Assembly: GCA_964530225.1 (NCBI GenBank)
Contig: CAZHBA010000057.1
Coordinates: 5,877-69,876 of the forward strand
Length of the DNA stretch: 64,000 nucleotides
Source: CAZHBA01 sp964530225
GTDB taxonomy: Bacteria; Pseudomonadota; Alphaproteobacteria; UBA6615
Direction of reading: 5' to 3'
Below, piece after piece: positions 19,516 to 27,623 of the stretch (position 1 is its first letter; each line of letters starts with the position of its first letter). The notes below the pieces were generated by a model, which worked only from the letters and a program-made list of their open reading frames with translations, did no database searches and was not told where the DNA came from. The position numbers and the translations under genes were made by a program.

Positions 19516-19596
19516 GGCTGGATGATTCTAGCCTTGGTCATAGGTTGGCCGTATCCTACCGCCACGTCAGTGCGCGCTGCTAGAAGCCTCTGGACT

Positions 19597-19747
19597 ACCC
19601 CCTCCCCTCCTTGAGGGGGCTGCGGGACGAACCGTCGTGCTGGTTGCACGACGCAAGTCGGACCGCAGAAAAAATGCTTCGGCTGGCTTACGCCACGCCA
19701 TTGGCGTGACGGTCCAGCCTCAGCCCCCTCGCTGGGGGAGGGAATTA
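19597..19747. repeat. Composite palindromic repeat element, about 150 bp
   Basis: The left arm (19597-19622, ACCCCCTCCCC followed by TCCTTGAGGGGGCTG) and the right arm (19721-19747, CAGCCCCCTCGCTGGGGGAGG then GAATTA) are near-inverted copies of each other. Between them are two more hairpins: GTCGTGC/GCACGAC (19634-19652) and CACGCC/GGCGTG near 19693-19707. No coding frame is convincing. It resembles the intergenic palindromic (REP/MITE-like) elements of alphaproteobacteria. It lies between the convergent aapP and dcyD genes and could act as a bidirectional terminator. Confidence 0.7.
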
Positions 19748-19756
19748 GATCGCGGC

Positions 19757-20812
19757 CTAGTCGGTTTGCATCTCGCTGGCGAGACGCTCACTGAGAACTT
19801 CGCTGTAGCCGAACAGCGCCGGCGTGCCACCAGTATGTAGGAACACCACCTTCGATCCGGGCGCGACCGCGCCTTCCTTCGCCAAATGAACCAGTCCGGC
19901 AAGGGCGCGGCCGGAATAAACGGTGTCGAGCAGCAGACCTTCGGTACGCGAGCTCAGCAGCACGACGTCGTAGGTGGCATCGTTCAAGCGGCCATAGCCC
20001 GGCGACAGCACATCATCCATCGTGTGAACGTCTTCGCCAGAGACGACGGCAGATATTCCCAAAAGCTCTTCGACATTGCGGCAGTTGGCAGCGATACGCT
20101 CAGCTTGCGCTGCGGCGTCGCGGCGCACGCAGATGCCAAACACCGGCGCATTTATACCGAGCGCCCGCAGGCCGACCAAGAATCCGCCGTGGGTCATGCC
20201 GTTACCCGACGGCACAATGAAGGCGTCGACACTGCCCGGGTCATCTAATTGTTCGACCAGTTCCATGGCACCTTTGACGTAGCCCAGCGCACCGGTCGGC
20301 GGATTTTCCGGCGCAAGGGGAATGACATAGGGATTGAAGCCCTGGTGCCGATCTTCTTCGGCAATCTCACGCAACCGGGCGTCCGCACCCGCCTCATCCT
20401 CGCCTTCGGGATAGGTGTGAACCGTCGCCCCTAAAAGTTTGTCCAACAACACGTTACCGCCGTTGACATAGCTGTCGTCGTAGAGCGGCACGCGGTCTTC
20501 CAACTGCACATGGCATCTCAGGCCCAGCTTGGCGGCAGCCGCCGCAGCGGCGCGAACATAGTTCGACTGGACGGCACCGGTGATCAGAATCGTATCGGCA
20601 TTCTGCGCCAGAGCCTTGCCCAGATAAAATTCAAGCTGCCGGACCTTGTTGCCACCGAAGGCCAGCCCGGTGGCGTCGTCTCTTTTTATCTGGAGCTTGA
20701 GGCCCAACTCATCTCCCAGCCGTGGCGCCGCCTCCAGGGGGGTTGGGTAATGGCCCAGGGGTGCCAACGGGAAAGCATCCAGCAGACCGGAAACCTCGCG
20801 GGACGTCATCAT
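19757..20812 (-). CDS. dcyD: D-cysteine desulfhydrase (ACC deaminase-like PLP enzyme)
   Basis: A 351-residue fold-type II PLP enzyme. The PLP lysine is in FGGNKVRQLE (Lys56). The choice between D-cysteine desulfhydrase and 1-aminocyclopropane-1-carboxylate deaminase turns on the loop before the C-terminus. Here it reads FLHTGGTPALFGY with Thr, as in DcyD, where ACC deaminases have Leu (AHLGGAP). It would split D-cysteine into pyruvate, ammonia and sulfide via 2-aminoacrylate. It is the last gene of a minus-strand group with a trans-sulfuration enzyme, RidA and an epimerase. Two adjacent ATGs begin the frame. Confidence 0.85.
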   Translation of the reverse strand: MMTSREVSGLLDAFPLAPLGHYPTPLEAAPRLGDELGLKLQIKRDDATGLAFGGNKVRQLEFYLGKALAQNADTILITGAVQSNYVRAAAAAAAKLGLRCHVQLEDRVPLYDDSYVNGGNVLLDKLLGATVHTYPEGEDEAGADARLREIAEEDRHQGFNPYVIPLAPENPPTGALGYVKGAMELVEQLDDPGSVDAFIVPSGNGMTHGGFLVGLRALGINAPVFGICVRRDAAAQAERIAANCRNVEELLGISAVVSGEDVHTMDDVLSPGYGRLNDATYDVVLLSSRTEGLLLDTVYSGRALAGLVHLAKEGAVAPGSKVVFLHTGGTPALFGYSEVLSERLASEMQTD

Positions 20813-20850
20813 GTCATCGCATCCAAATTACCGTTGATGACCGTGCTGGT

Positions 20851-22011
20851 TTAACCCAACGCGTGTTCTAGTTCGGCGAGTAGATCGCGTGAGTCCTCGA
20901 CGCCCACCGACAACCGCACCAGACTATCGCTAATGCCTAGCTCCGCGCGGTTCTCCGGCGGGATCGAGGCGTGGGTCATGATCGCCGGATGCTCGATCAG
21001 GCTCTCCACCCCACCCAGACTCTCGGCTAGGGCGAACAGCCGACAACGCTCGAGGAAAGCGACGCTTTCGTCGAGCCCCCCTTTGAGGATCGCTGTCACC
21101 ATGCCGCCATAGCCCTCCATCTGCCGGCTCGCCAGCGCGTGTTGCGGATGGCTTGCGAGGCCAGGATAGATCACCCGGTCGACCGCCTTGTGACCCTCCA
21201 AAAACTCGGCGACCAGTTGCGCGTTCTGCGAATGTTGCGCCATGCGCAGGTGCAGGGTCTTCAGCGCCCTCAGCGACAAGAAACTGTCGAACGGGCCGGC
21301 GATGCCGCCGACCGCGTTCTGCAAATAGGCCAGCTGTTTGGCGAGATCACCGCGCTCGACGACAACAACGCCGCCGACCACGTCGGAGTGGCCGTTCAAG
21401 TATTTGGTCGCCGAATGCACCACCACGTCGATGCCGTGGTCAAGCGGGCGCTGGATGTAGGGTGAGGCAAAGGTGTTGTCGCACACCGAGATCAGCCCGC
21501 ATTCCTTGGCGACCACGGCGACGGCAGATAAATCGACGATGCGCAGCATGGGATTGGTTGGCGTCTCCACCCAGATCATCTTGGTGTTGGGTTTGATCGC
21601 CGCGGTGATACGCTCGGGCTTGGTCATGTCGATGAAGGTGAAGTCTAGATTGGACGAGCGTCGGCGCACGTTTTCGAAGATGCGAAAGGTACCGCCATAG
21701 AGGTCGTCCATCGAGATCACATGATCGCCGCTGTCGAGCAACTCCAGCACCGTGCCAATCGCCGCCATGCCCGAGGCGAAGGCGAAGCCATCGCTGCCGT
21801 TTTCCAGATCGGCAACGCATGCCTCATACGCGCCGCGCGTCGGGTTCTGGGTGCGGGCGTATTCGTAGCCCTTGTGCTTGCCCGGGCTCTCCTGAACGAA
21901 GGTCGAGGTGGCGTAAATCGGCGTCATGATGGCACCGGTCGGCGGGTCGGGCTGCTGGCCGGCATGGATGGTCCGCGTCGCGAACCGAGGCCGGTTAGTC
22001 TTGTCGCTCAT
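20851..22011 (-). CDS. Trans-sulfuration family PLP enzyme (cystathionine gamma-lyase/synthase-like)
   Basis: A 386-residue Cys/Met-metabolism PLP enzyme. The motifs are YARTQNPTR (51-59), the SGMAA phosphate-binding region (80-84), CDNTFASPY (177-185) and PLP Lys203 in HSATKYLNGHSD. The SVGVEDSRDLLAELEHAL ending is normal. The family includes cystathionine gamma-synthase, gamma-lyase and methionine gamma-lyase, and sequence alone does not decide between them. Its neighbours, D-cysteine desulfhydrase and RidA, favour a lyase that releases sulfide or 2-aminoacrylate-type products. The frame is open to a TTG at 22035, but the ATG at 22011 follows GGAG and gives the usual N-terminus. Confidence 0.9.
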   Translation of the reverse strand: MSDKTNRPRFATRTIHAGQQPDPPTGAIMTPIYATSTFVQESPGKHKGYEYARTQNPTRGAYEACVADLENGSDGFAFASGMAAIGTVLELLDSGDHVISMDDLYGGTFRIFENVRRRSSNLDFTFIDMTKPERITAAIKPNTKMIWVETPTNPMLRIVDLSAVAVVAKECGLISVCDNTFASPYIQRPLDHGIDVVVHSATKYLNGHSDVVGGVVVVERGDLAKQLAYLQNAVGGIAGPFDSFLSLRALKTLHLRMAQHSQNAQLVAEFLEGHKAVDRVIYPGLASHPQHALASRQMEGYGGMVTAILKGGLDESVAFLERCRLFALAESLGGVESLIEHPAIMTHASIPPENRAELGISDSLVRLSVGVEDSRDLLAELEHALG

Positions 22012-22041
22012 AACGTCGGGATACTCCACAAACAAAACGCG

Positions 22042-22467
22042 TCAATCGATGATCGCGACTGCGTCGATTTCGATTAGACAGCGTGGGTCAGTCGCCAACT
22101 GCACCACCTGCACCGTCGTCGTCGTCGGCTTGTTGTCACCGAAATATTCGCCCCACACGCGGTTGAGCGAATCCTGGTCGGACAGATCGGTGCAATAGCG
22201 GTTGGCGGTGACGATGTCGGCGAACGTCGCGCCCACCGAGTCGAGACCCTTTTTTATGTTCTCCAAAACCACACGCGCCTGCCCTTCCATGTCCGGCGGG
22301 ATGTTGTCGAACTCTTCCGGGATATGCGGGTGGCTGTGATAGACGGGTGTGGCCGTACAACCGGCCAAATAGACGGTAATGCCGCCAGTCACCTTGATCG
22401 CTGGGGCATAGGGCATCCACATGTCCGGCGCATCGGGCCAATGAACGTGTTCGATTTGCTTCGCCAT
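22042..22467 (-). CDS. ridA: RidA family protein (2-iminobutanoate/2-iminopropanoate deaminase-like)
   Basis: A 141-residue YjgF/YER057c/UK114 protein. Conserved features visible are the N-terminal GGITVYLAGCTA strand region, QARVVLENIKKGLDSVGATFADIV and the C-terminal DPRCLIEIDAVAIID. RidA proteins hydrolyse reactive enamine/imine intermediates such as 2-aminoacrylate released by PLP enzymes. Here it lies between such enzymes and a dehydratase-type gene, with 30 bases to the trans-sulfuration gene downstream, a sensible pairing. It belongs to a diverged RidA subgroup, and I did not verify the Arg105-equivalent. Confidence 0.85.
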   Translation of the reverse strand: MAKQIEHVHWPDAPDMWMPYAPAIKVTGGITVYLAGCTATPVYHSHPHIPEEFDNIPPDMEGQARVVLENIKKGLDSVGATFADIVTANRYCTDLSDQDSLNRVWGEYFGDNKPTTTTVQVVQLATDPRCLIEIDAVAIID

Positions 22468-22556
22468 GGTGTTCTTCCCTCGAAAAAATTTGCGTAATGG
22501 CAGTGTAGCGGGGTTTTCGCCCCCGAAACAGCAGCAGCCCTATGTTGAAACGAACA

Positions 22557-23594
22557 TCAGGCGTCGTAAGGCGCGTGGTGCCCCTGCCCCAACGGGTCGC
22601 GGTAAGCATCGTCGCCGCTGAGTAACCCGCGCACCAGAAGGTCCCTAAAGGACTCGATGGTTTGCGCGACGCCAGTCGACAGGTCAACTCGCGGCCAGTC
22701 GCCAACGAGGCCGCGCAATTCGCTATCGTCGAGACCGCTGACGAAGGGCAGTGGGTCGCCGTCTATACGCACTTGCGCATCCGGCATCGTTTGCTGGATC
22801 ATCGCGACCACCTCACCGATCGTCGTATCGGCGCCGCACAGATCACATACATGGGCACCCTCCACGTCAGCCCGCGCCGCGCGGATGCAGGCGTCGGCGA
22901 CTTCGACCGTGTGCTGCAGCATGATCGGCCCGTCAAAGGGGATGGCGAAGCGCTGCCCTGCGGCAGCGGCCAGCATCGCCTTGGTCGGTGCCGCGGTGAC
23001 GCCCTGGTCGCGCCCGGGGCCGTAGACCGTGTGGGGCCGAATACCGATGCTCGGTACCTGCCAGGTTTTCCAATAAACGTCTGCTATCGCTTCGTCGGCC
23101 ATCTTGAACGCACCGTAGAGGGTGCTGGGCCAGGCTTCGCCGTCGGACGGCAGCGCCGCGACCGAACTGGCGTAAGCGAAGCCGCGTATACCCAGCGCGC
23201 GCGCCGCTTCGAAGACATTGACCTGGCCGACCACGTTGACCTGTGCACCCCGCACGGGATCGGCATTGCAGAACGGCACTTGCAGCGCCGCCAGATGAAC
23301 GATCGCCGATATGTTGTGCTCGACCATGACGTCTTTCAGCAGGTCCGGCTCGCGAATATCACCGGCCACCCACGTGACCGCGTCGGCCGTCGCCGGTTCC
23401 ATCATCAGGTGCAGACGCCGCCGGTCCTCGGCGATATCGAACACCACCGGCATATCACCATCGCGCACCAGATTGGCAACCACCTGAGCGCCGATACAGC
23501 CGGCCGCACCAATCACTAGAATCGGTCCCTCGGATGTGGTTATTTTTGCCTCCCTAGTCAGATCGCTAACAGGTGAATAATCGCCTGAACACAA
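22557..23594 (-). CDS. NAD(P)-dependent epimerase/dehydratase
   Basis: An extended short-chain dehydrogenase of about 325-345 residues. The Rossmann motif is VIGAAGCIGAQV, the substrate-side VYGPGRDQG is typical of NDP-sugar epimerases, and the catalytic Tyr-Lys pair is YGAFK. The start is unclear: the frame opens with a TTG at 23594 but has no ribosome binding site there, while a perfect AGGGAGG sits just before codon 18, where the codon is ATA (23543-23541). It leads the minus-strand group with RidA and two PLP enzymes. The substrate is unknown. Confidence 0.85.
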   Translation of the reverse strand: MCSGDYSPVSDLTREAKITTSEGPILVIGAAGCIGAQVVANLVRDGDMPVVFDIAEDRRRLHLMMEPATADAVTWVAGDIREPDLLKDVMVEHNISAIVHLAALQVPFCNADPVRGAQVNVVGQVNVFEAARALGIRGFAYASSVAALPSDGEAWPSTLYGAFKMADEAIADVYWKTWQVPSIGIRPHTVYGPGRDQGVTAAPTKAMLAAAAGQRFAIPFDGPIMLQHTVEVADACIRAARADVEGAHVCDLCGADTTIGEVVAMIQQTMPDAQVRIDGDPLPFVSGLDDSELRGLVGDWPRVDLSTGVAQTIESFRDLLVRGLLSGDDAYRDPLGQGHHAPYDA

Positions 23595-23724
23595 CAGGTT
23601 ACCGCTAACTTAAACAATTTGTTTACCCTATTCGTGTTCCAGTCGCGCTTAAATTTCGGCGAACATAAATGCGTCATCTCCAACGCAGTTAACGGGCGAA
23701 AGACCACCCCCTAACGACCGACCG

Positions 23725-24347
23725 ATGATCAGCCGATTACACCAGAGTACCTCAGACAGCTTCCTCAGCGGTGACTACCGCAAGACAGTCGCCAGTTTGG
23801 ATGACTTGTTAGCGCTTGTTAAGGCCCGTGAAGTTGCACCGCAACAGATCACGCAGCCGCTTTGGACTATTCCGCAAAACGCCGAACGTGTTCACGACGC
23901 AAAAGTTAGGCAAACCACCAATAATAAAGGCACCTTGCACCACCATACACTCGTTGTGCGCATGGGCGGGGAAGTGGTCAACGAACTGGCTAAGGGTGAA
24001 AGTGAATTCTCGGCAGAGCTAATCTGTTTATCGACTGAAATTCACTACCTTATGCGCAACCTCGACAAGGCTATTGCAGTCCTCAAGGAGAACGAAGAGA
24101 AAATCGTTCGGTGCAGCTGCTTGCCGCCTGCTACATGCTAAACAACCAACCTAACGAGGCCAGCCAGAAAATCTATTACCGGCCGTCGTTTGAAATTGCC
24201 AAGTGGTTGGTACCTCATATGACCGTCGAATCGATGAAAGATTACCATTTCGGCGCTGAAGACCTGTATTTGCGCCATGTCTCCGACCACGTCGTCGAGA
24301 TAATTTTCCACCTCTTCACTGAATTCGCCTCTGGCGAAGGAGCTTAG
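23725..24347 (+). pseudogene. Frameshifted TPR-like gene of unknown function
   Basis: Two overlapping frames read as one protein broken near 24115. The first (23725-24141) ends LDKAIAVLKENEEKI and then loses sense. The second continues QLLAACYMLNNQPNEA from about 24109 to 24347. Joined, DKAIAVLKENEEKI...LLAACYMLNNQPNEA is the shape of a tetratricopeptide repeat. I do not recognise the rest. No ribosome binding site is convincing, base composition is lower in GC than the neighbours, and there is no partner gene. A decayed or sequence-error-split gene is the simplest reading. Confidence 0.45.
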
Positions 24348-24410
24348 GCTCTGCGGGCCATTACCCGAGCCGATTGACATGCCCGGCCAAGGCGGTTAAA
24401 TCTCCTCTAT

Positions 24411-24466
24411 CGCGCCGATTTGAGTGGCCAGCTTGCGGGCGCGTAATAAATGCAGCTAAATGGGCG
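24411..24466 (+). promoter_or_regulatory. SAM-II riboswitch, first copy
   Basis: The sequence matches the SAM-II (metA-type) aptamer. P1 is CGCGCC (24411-24416) pairing perfectly with GGCGCG (24438-24443). The conserved GATTT loop start follows, then TTGC, and the near-invariant 3' segment GCGCGTAATAAATGCAGCTA (reference: GCGCGTGATAAATGTAGCTA). SAM-II classically precedes methionine biosynthesis genes in alphaproteobacteria and lowers translation when S-adenosylmethionine is bound. It lies upstream of metZ, the expected target. No tool was run; identification is from the remembered consensus. Confidence 0.85.
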
Positions 24467-24569
24467 ATTTGAACTCCGCCCAGCTTGGCTACGGCGGTTT
24501 TTTTGTTGTTTTAGAGAGTGTTAAGTAATTCCGGACCGATCCCCCGACGGCAGCGCCGCAAACTGGATC

Positions 24570-24618
24570 CGCGGTAATTTGATGGGCAGCTTGCGTCCGC
24601 GTCACCAATAGCTAAAGC
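24570..24618 (+). promoter_or_regulatory. SAM-II riboswitch-like element, second copy
   Basis: A diverged repeat of the upstream aptamer: AATTTGATGGGCAGCTTGCG then CCGCGTCACCAATAGCTAAA. P1 has changed on both sides (CGCGG at 24570-24574 with CCGCG at 24597-24601) and still pairs, which argues for a conserved structure. The 3' core differs from consensus (TCACCAATAGCTAAA against TGATAAATGTAGCTAAA), so SAM binding may be weakened or lost. It ends just before the metZ region. Confidence 0.6.
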
Positions 24619-24672
24619 GCCGTGGGACAAACGTTCCGCGGGCCCGAACAACGGCCTCGGAACCGATTTGTA

Positions 24673-25860
24673 ATGACCAAAGATACCCCTAAATTCCGTC
24701 AGGAAACCGCCCTTGTGCGCGGTGGCCTAGAGCGCTCGCCTTTCCGCGAGACCAGCGAGGCGCTGTTCCTCAATTCCGGCTACGTGTTCGACAACGCCGC
24801 GCAGGCGGAAGCCGCCTTCAAGGGCGAGAACGACAACTACATCTACTCGCGCTACGGCAACCCCACGGTCAACATGTTCCAGGAACGCCTGGCCGCGCTC
24901 GAAGGCGCCGAGGCGTGCTATGGCACCGCGACCGGCATGGCGGCAGTGTTCGCCTCACTGGCCTGCCAGCTTAACACCGGCGACCGGGTGGTGTCCTCGC
25001 GCGCGGTGTTCGGCTCGTGCCACATCATCGTCGATCAGATCCTGCCACGCTGGGGCATCGAGACGGCATTCGTCGACGGCACCAACCTGGACGAATGGGA
25101 AGCCGCCCTGTCGCAGCCAACCAACGTGGTGTTCCTGGAAAGCCCGTCGAACCCCATGCTCGACCTGGTCGATATCGCCGCAGTCAGTGACATGGCGCAC
25201 GCCGCCGGCGCCTGCGTCATCGTCGATAACGTGTTCGCCACGCCGCTCTACCAGCGCCCGTTCGAGCTGGGCGCCGATATCGTCGTCTACTCCGCCACCA
25301 AGCATATCGACGGCCAGGGCCGTTGCCTCGCCGGCGCAGTGCTGGCCAGTGCCGAATTCATGACCGAGAAGTTCATGCCGTTCTACCGGCACACCGGCCC
25401 GTCACTCAGCCCGTTCAACGCCTGGGTCATACTCAAGGCGCTGGAGACCCTATCGGTGCGGGTTGAACGCCAGTCGGACGCCTCGCTCGACCTGGCGCGC
25501 TTTCTGCTAGAGCAACCGAAAATCAAGCAGATCTGCCATCCGGGGTTGGATAGCCATCCCCAGGCCGAGCTGGCACAGCGGCAGATGTCGGGTTTTGGCA
25601 ATCTGGTGACCTTCGAAGTAGACGGTGGCAAGGACGCGGCGTTCCGGCTGACCGATGCGCTGTCGATCATCGATATCTCGAACAATCTAGGCGACACCAA
25701 GAGCCTGGTCTGCCATCCGGCGACGACCACCCATTCGCGGCTATCGGAAGAGGAGCGCGCCCAGCTTGGCATCTCGCCCGGCGTGCTGCGCGTTTCGGTG
25801 GGTCTGGAACATATCGACGACCTGAAGGAAGACCTGGAACGCGCCCTCGCCGCGGTTTGA
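24673..25860 (+). CDS. metZ: O-succinylhomoserine sulfhydrylase
   Basis: A 395-residue PLP enzyme that makes homocysteine directly from O-succinylhomoserine and sulfide. The MetZ N-terminus FRQETALVRGG, the YSRYGNPTV motif (58-66), the TGMAA phosphate loop (87-91) and Lys210 in YSATKHIDGQGRCLAG are present. HIDGQGR rather than YLNGHSD separates it from the gamma-lyase/synthase relative encoded at 20.9-22.0 kb. An earlier GTG at 24622 is in frame and lies right behind the second SAM-II element; I prefer the ATG at 24673, which gives the normal protein start. Control by S-adenosylmethionine through the upstream riboswitches is expected. Confidence 0.92.
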   Translation: MTKDTPKFRQETALVRGGLERSPFRETSEALFLNSGYVFDNAAQAEAAFKGENDNYIYSRYGNPTVNMFQERLAALEGAEACYGTATGMAAVFASLACQLNTGDRVVSSRAVFGSCHIIVDQILPRWGIETAFVDGTNLDEWEAALSQPTNVVFLESPSNPMLDLVDIAAVSDMAHAAGACVIVDNVFATPLYQRPFELGADIVVYSATKHIDGQGRCLAGAVLASAEFMTEKFMPFYRHTGPSLSPFNAWVILKALETLSVRVERQSDASLDLARFLLEQPKIKQICHPGLDSHPQAELAQRQMSGFGNLVTFEVDGGKDAAFRLTDALSIIDISNNLGDTKSLVCHPATTTHSRLSEEERAQLGISPGVLRVSVGLEHIDDLKEDLERALAAV

Positions 25861-25927
25861 GGTGCGGCTTTGCCCGTCCCGCCGATCCGCCTATATAGTT
25901 TATTGCACCGTGCAGGAGAAAACCGCT

Positions 25928-26356
25928 ATGAGCTCGGCTTGAGTCCCAGGAAGTGGACACCGGCTCCATCGAGGCCAATCTGGTCTACGCCGTCGATACT
26001 GGCGCGAAACCGCGATCAACGAGACCATGGCCGATGGTGACATGTCGCGCCGCGTCACCGGCACCTATCAGAGCTACACTATGGTCATCCGCGACGGGCG
26101 GCCGCTACGCAACAAATTTTCGCTTGAGAAGACCGCCTTCGAGTTCATCGACCCCGACACCGCGGTCACCGACTTTTTCGACACCGACCAGCTAATGTCG
26201 GTCTATTACCCGCAAATCGAGACATTGATTAAGGAGCGTACCGGCGCAGCGCTGGCGGTGACCATGGACAACCCGTTCATCGCAGAGCGCGTGGTCGGGT
26301 CTCGCCACCAGGCCGAGCAGGTGGCGGTCGACGAAAGTCGAAAAACGACGAACTAA
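25928..26356 (+). pseudogene. Truncated CmcJ/NvfI-family oxidoreductase remnant
   Basis: The joined frames read MSSA, stop, then VDTGSIEANLVYAVDTG, a frameshift near 26010, then DMSRRVTGTYQSYTMVIRDG, FSLEKTAFEFID, DFFDTDQLMSVYYPQIETLI and TGAALAVTMDN before TAA at 26356. This is the N-terminal half of the CmcJ/NvfI family (about 280 residues in intact members), which includes iron/2-oxoglutarate-type tailoring enzymes. The part with the metal-binding histidines is missing. It sits between metZ and selD, both intact. Confidence 0.65.
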
Positions 26357-26392
26357 TTGAATAAGATCGGTAGGCGCAGCTGGGTCGGCGCG

Positions 26393-27439
26393 TCAGCGCA
26401 CCCGGACGTGAGGCAAGCCGGTTTTTAATTCACCGATCATCGTGGCAAAGCTGTAACCCTGTTCATGGAACAGCGCGACCACCGCATCCGCCCGGTCAGC
26501 CGGACACGACACAAGTAGACCGCCCGAGGTTTGCGGATCCATCAGCATATTCTTGTGCCACTGCTCTATGTCATCAGGCACAGCGACATGATCGGCAAAA
26601 CTTGCCCAGTTGCGGTCAGCAGCTCCCGTGTTGTAACCACTCTGGGCATATTTGAGGGCATGCGGGAGGATAGGTAACTTGTCCCAATCCAGCATGGCGG
26701 CGAGACCCGAACCCTCGCAGATTTCGAACAGATGGCCAACGAGCCCAAAGCCGGTGACGTCGGTGACGGCGTTGACCCCGTCAACATCCGCTAGGTCGAC
26801 GCCAATAGAATTGAGCTTTGTGGTGCTCATGAGCATCTCTTTGTAGGCTTCGGGATCGAGCTCATTCTTGCTCATGGCAGCGCCGAGGATACCGATGCCC
26901 AACCCCTTGCCCAATATCAACACGTCGCCATCCTTGCCGTCGGAATTACGTTTGATCTTGCCGGGGTGCACGAGGCCAACTACCGCCAGTCCGTAGATGG
27001 GTTCGGGCGCATCGATGGTATGGCCGCCACTGACGGGCACGCCCGCATCGGCACAAGCGCTAACGCCACCGGCCAGTACCTGCTGGATTTGTTCCTGCGG
27101 CATCTTATCCACGGGGAAACCGGCAATGGCTAACGCCATGATTGGCTTACCGCCGTTGGCATAGACATCGGATAGGGCGTTGGTGGCCGCGATACGGCCA
27201 TAATCGTGCGGATCATCCACGATGGGCGTGAAGAAATCGGTGGTCGCAACCACGGCCTGTTCTTCACTGATCTTGTAAACGGCCGCATCATCACCCGTCT
27301 CAAATCCAACTAACAGCGCCGGATTTACGACCTGGGGCGGCAGTTTCGAAAGTATGTCTTTAAGCACCGACGGTGCTACTTTGCAGCCTCACCCACCTCC
27401 GTGGGACAGCTCGGTCAGTCTCTTGACCTCCGCGTCCAT
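26393..27439 (-). CDS. selD: Selenide, water dikinase (selenophosphate synthetase), itself a selenoprotein
   Basis: SelD makes selenophosphate, the selenium donor for selenocysteine and selenouridine, from selenide and ATP. Read through the in-frame TGA at 27391-27389, the protein begins at ATG 27439 (AGGAG seven bases upstream) and is 348 residues, the normal length. The TGA falls exactly at the catalytic position, HGGGUGCK (residues 13-20, E. coli HGAGCGCK), so it encodes selenocysteine 17. Calling the gene from the later ATG at 27367 would lose this active site. A hairpin directly after the TGA fits a bacterial SECIS. Downstream motifs such as GDDAAVYKI and SGGHTIDAPEP are typical. The organism must therefore also have SelA, SelB and tRNA-Sec, which are not in this window. 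Confidence 0.95.
27363..27391 (-). promoter_or_regulatory. SECIS element in selD mRNA (UGA plus hairpin)
   Basis: The recoded UGA is at 27391-27389. After an 11-base linker, AGCACC (27377-27372) pairs with GGTGCT (27368-27363) around loop GTC. Stem position and the G/U-containing apical loop about 17-20 bases after the UGA match bacterial SECIS geometry recognised by SelB. Confidence 0.75.
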
Positions 27440-27476
27440 GGCCGGACTCCTTTACACTGGATCAAACATCGTTGCG

Positions 27477-27623
27477 TTAATCTACGAGGATACAGAATGA
27501 ATCGGCGACAATAATCGCATCAACGCCGATGGTCACAGCGTCATCCACATCGCGACGGCAAGCGGCGTCTTGTAGGCCTGCGCCGCCGCCCAACTTTCCA
27601 GATGCTATCTCACTCGGCTTCAT
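27477..27623 (-). CDS. Small ORF coupled to the acyl-CoA dehydrogenase gene
   Basis: A 48-residue frame whose ATG overlaps the stop of the upstream acyl-CoA dehydrogenase as ATGA (27623-27620), a typical coupling arrangement. The product begins MKPSEIASGKLGGGAGLQD and ends VTIGVDAIIVADSFCILVD. I do not recognise it. It could be a true small protein, the remnant of a larger gene, or chance; selD starts 38 bases further on. Confidence 0.3.
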   Translation of the reverse strand: MKPSEIASGKLGGGAGLQDAACRRDVDDAVTIGVDAIIVADSFCILVD

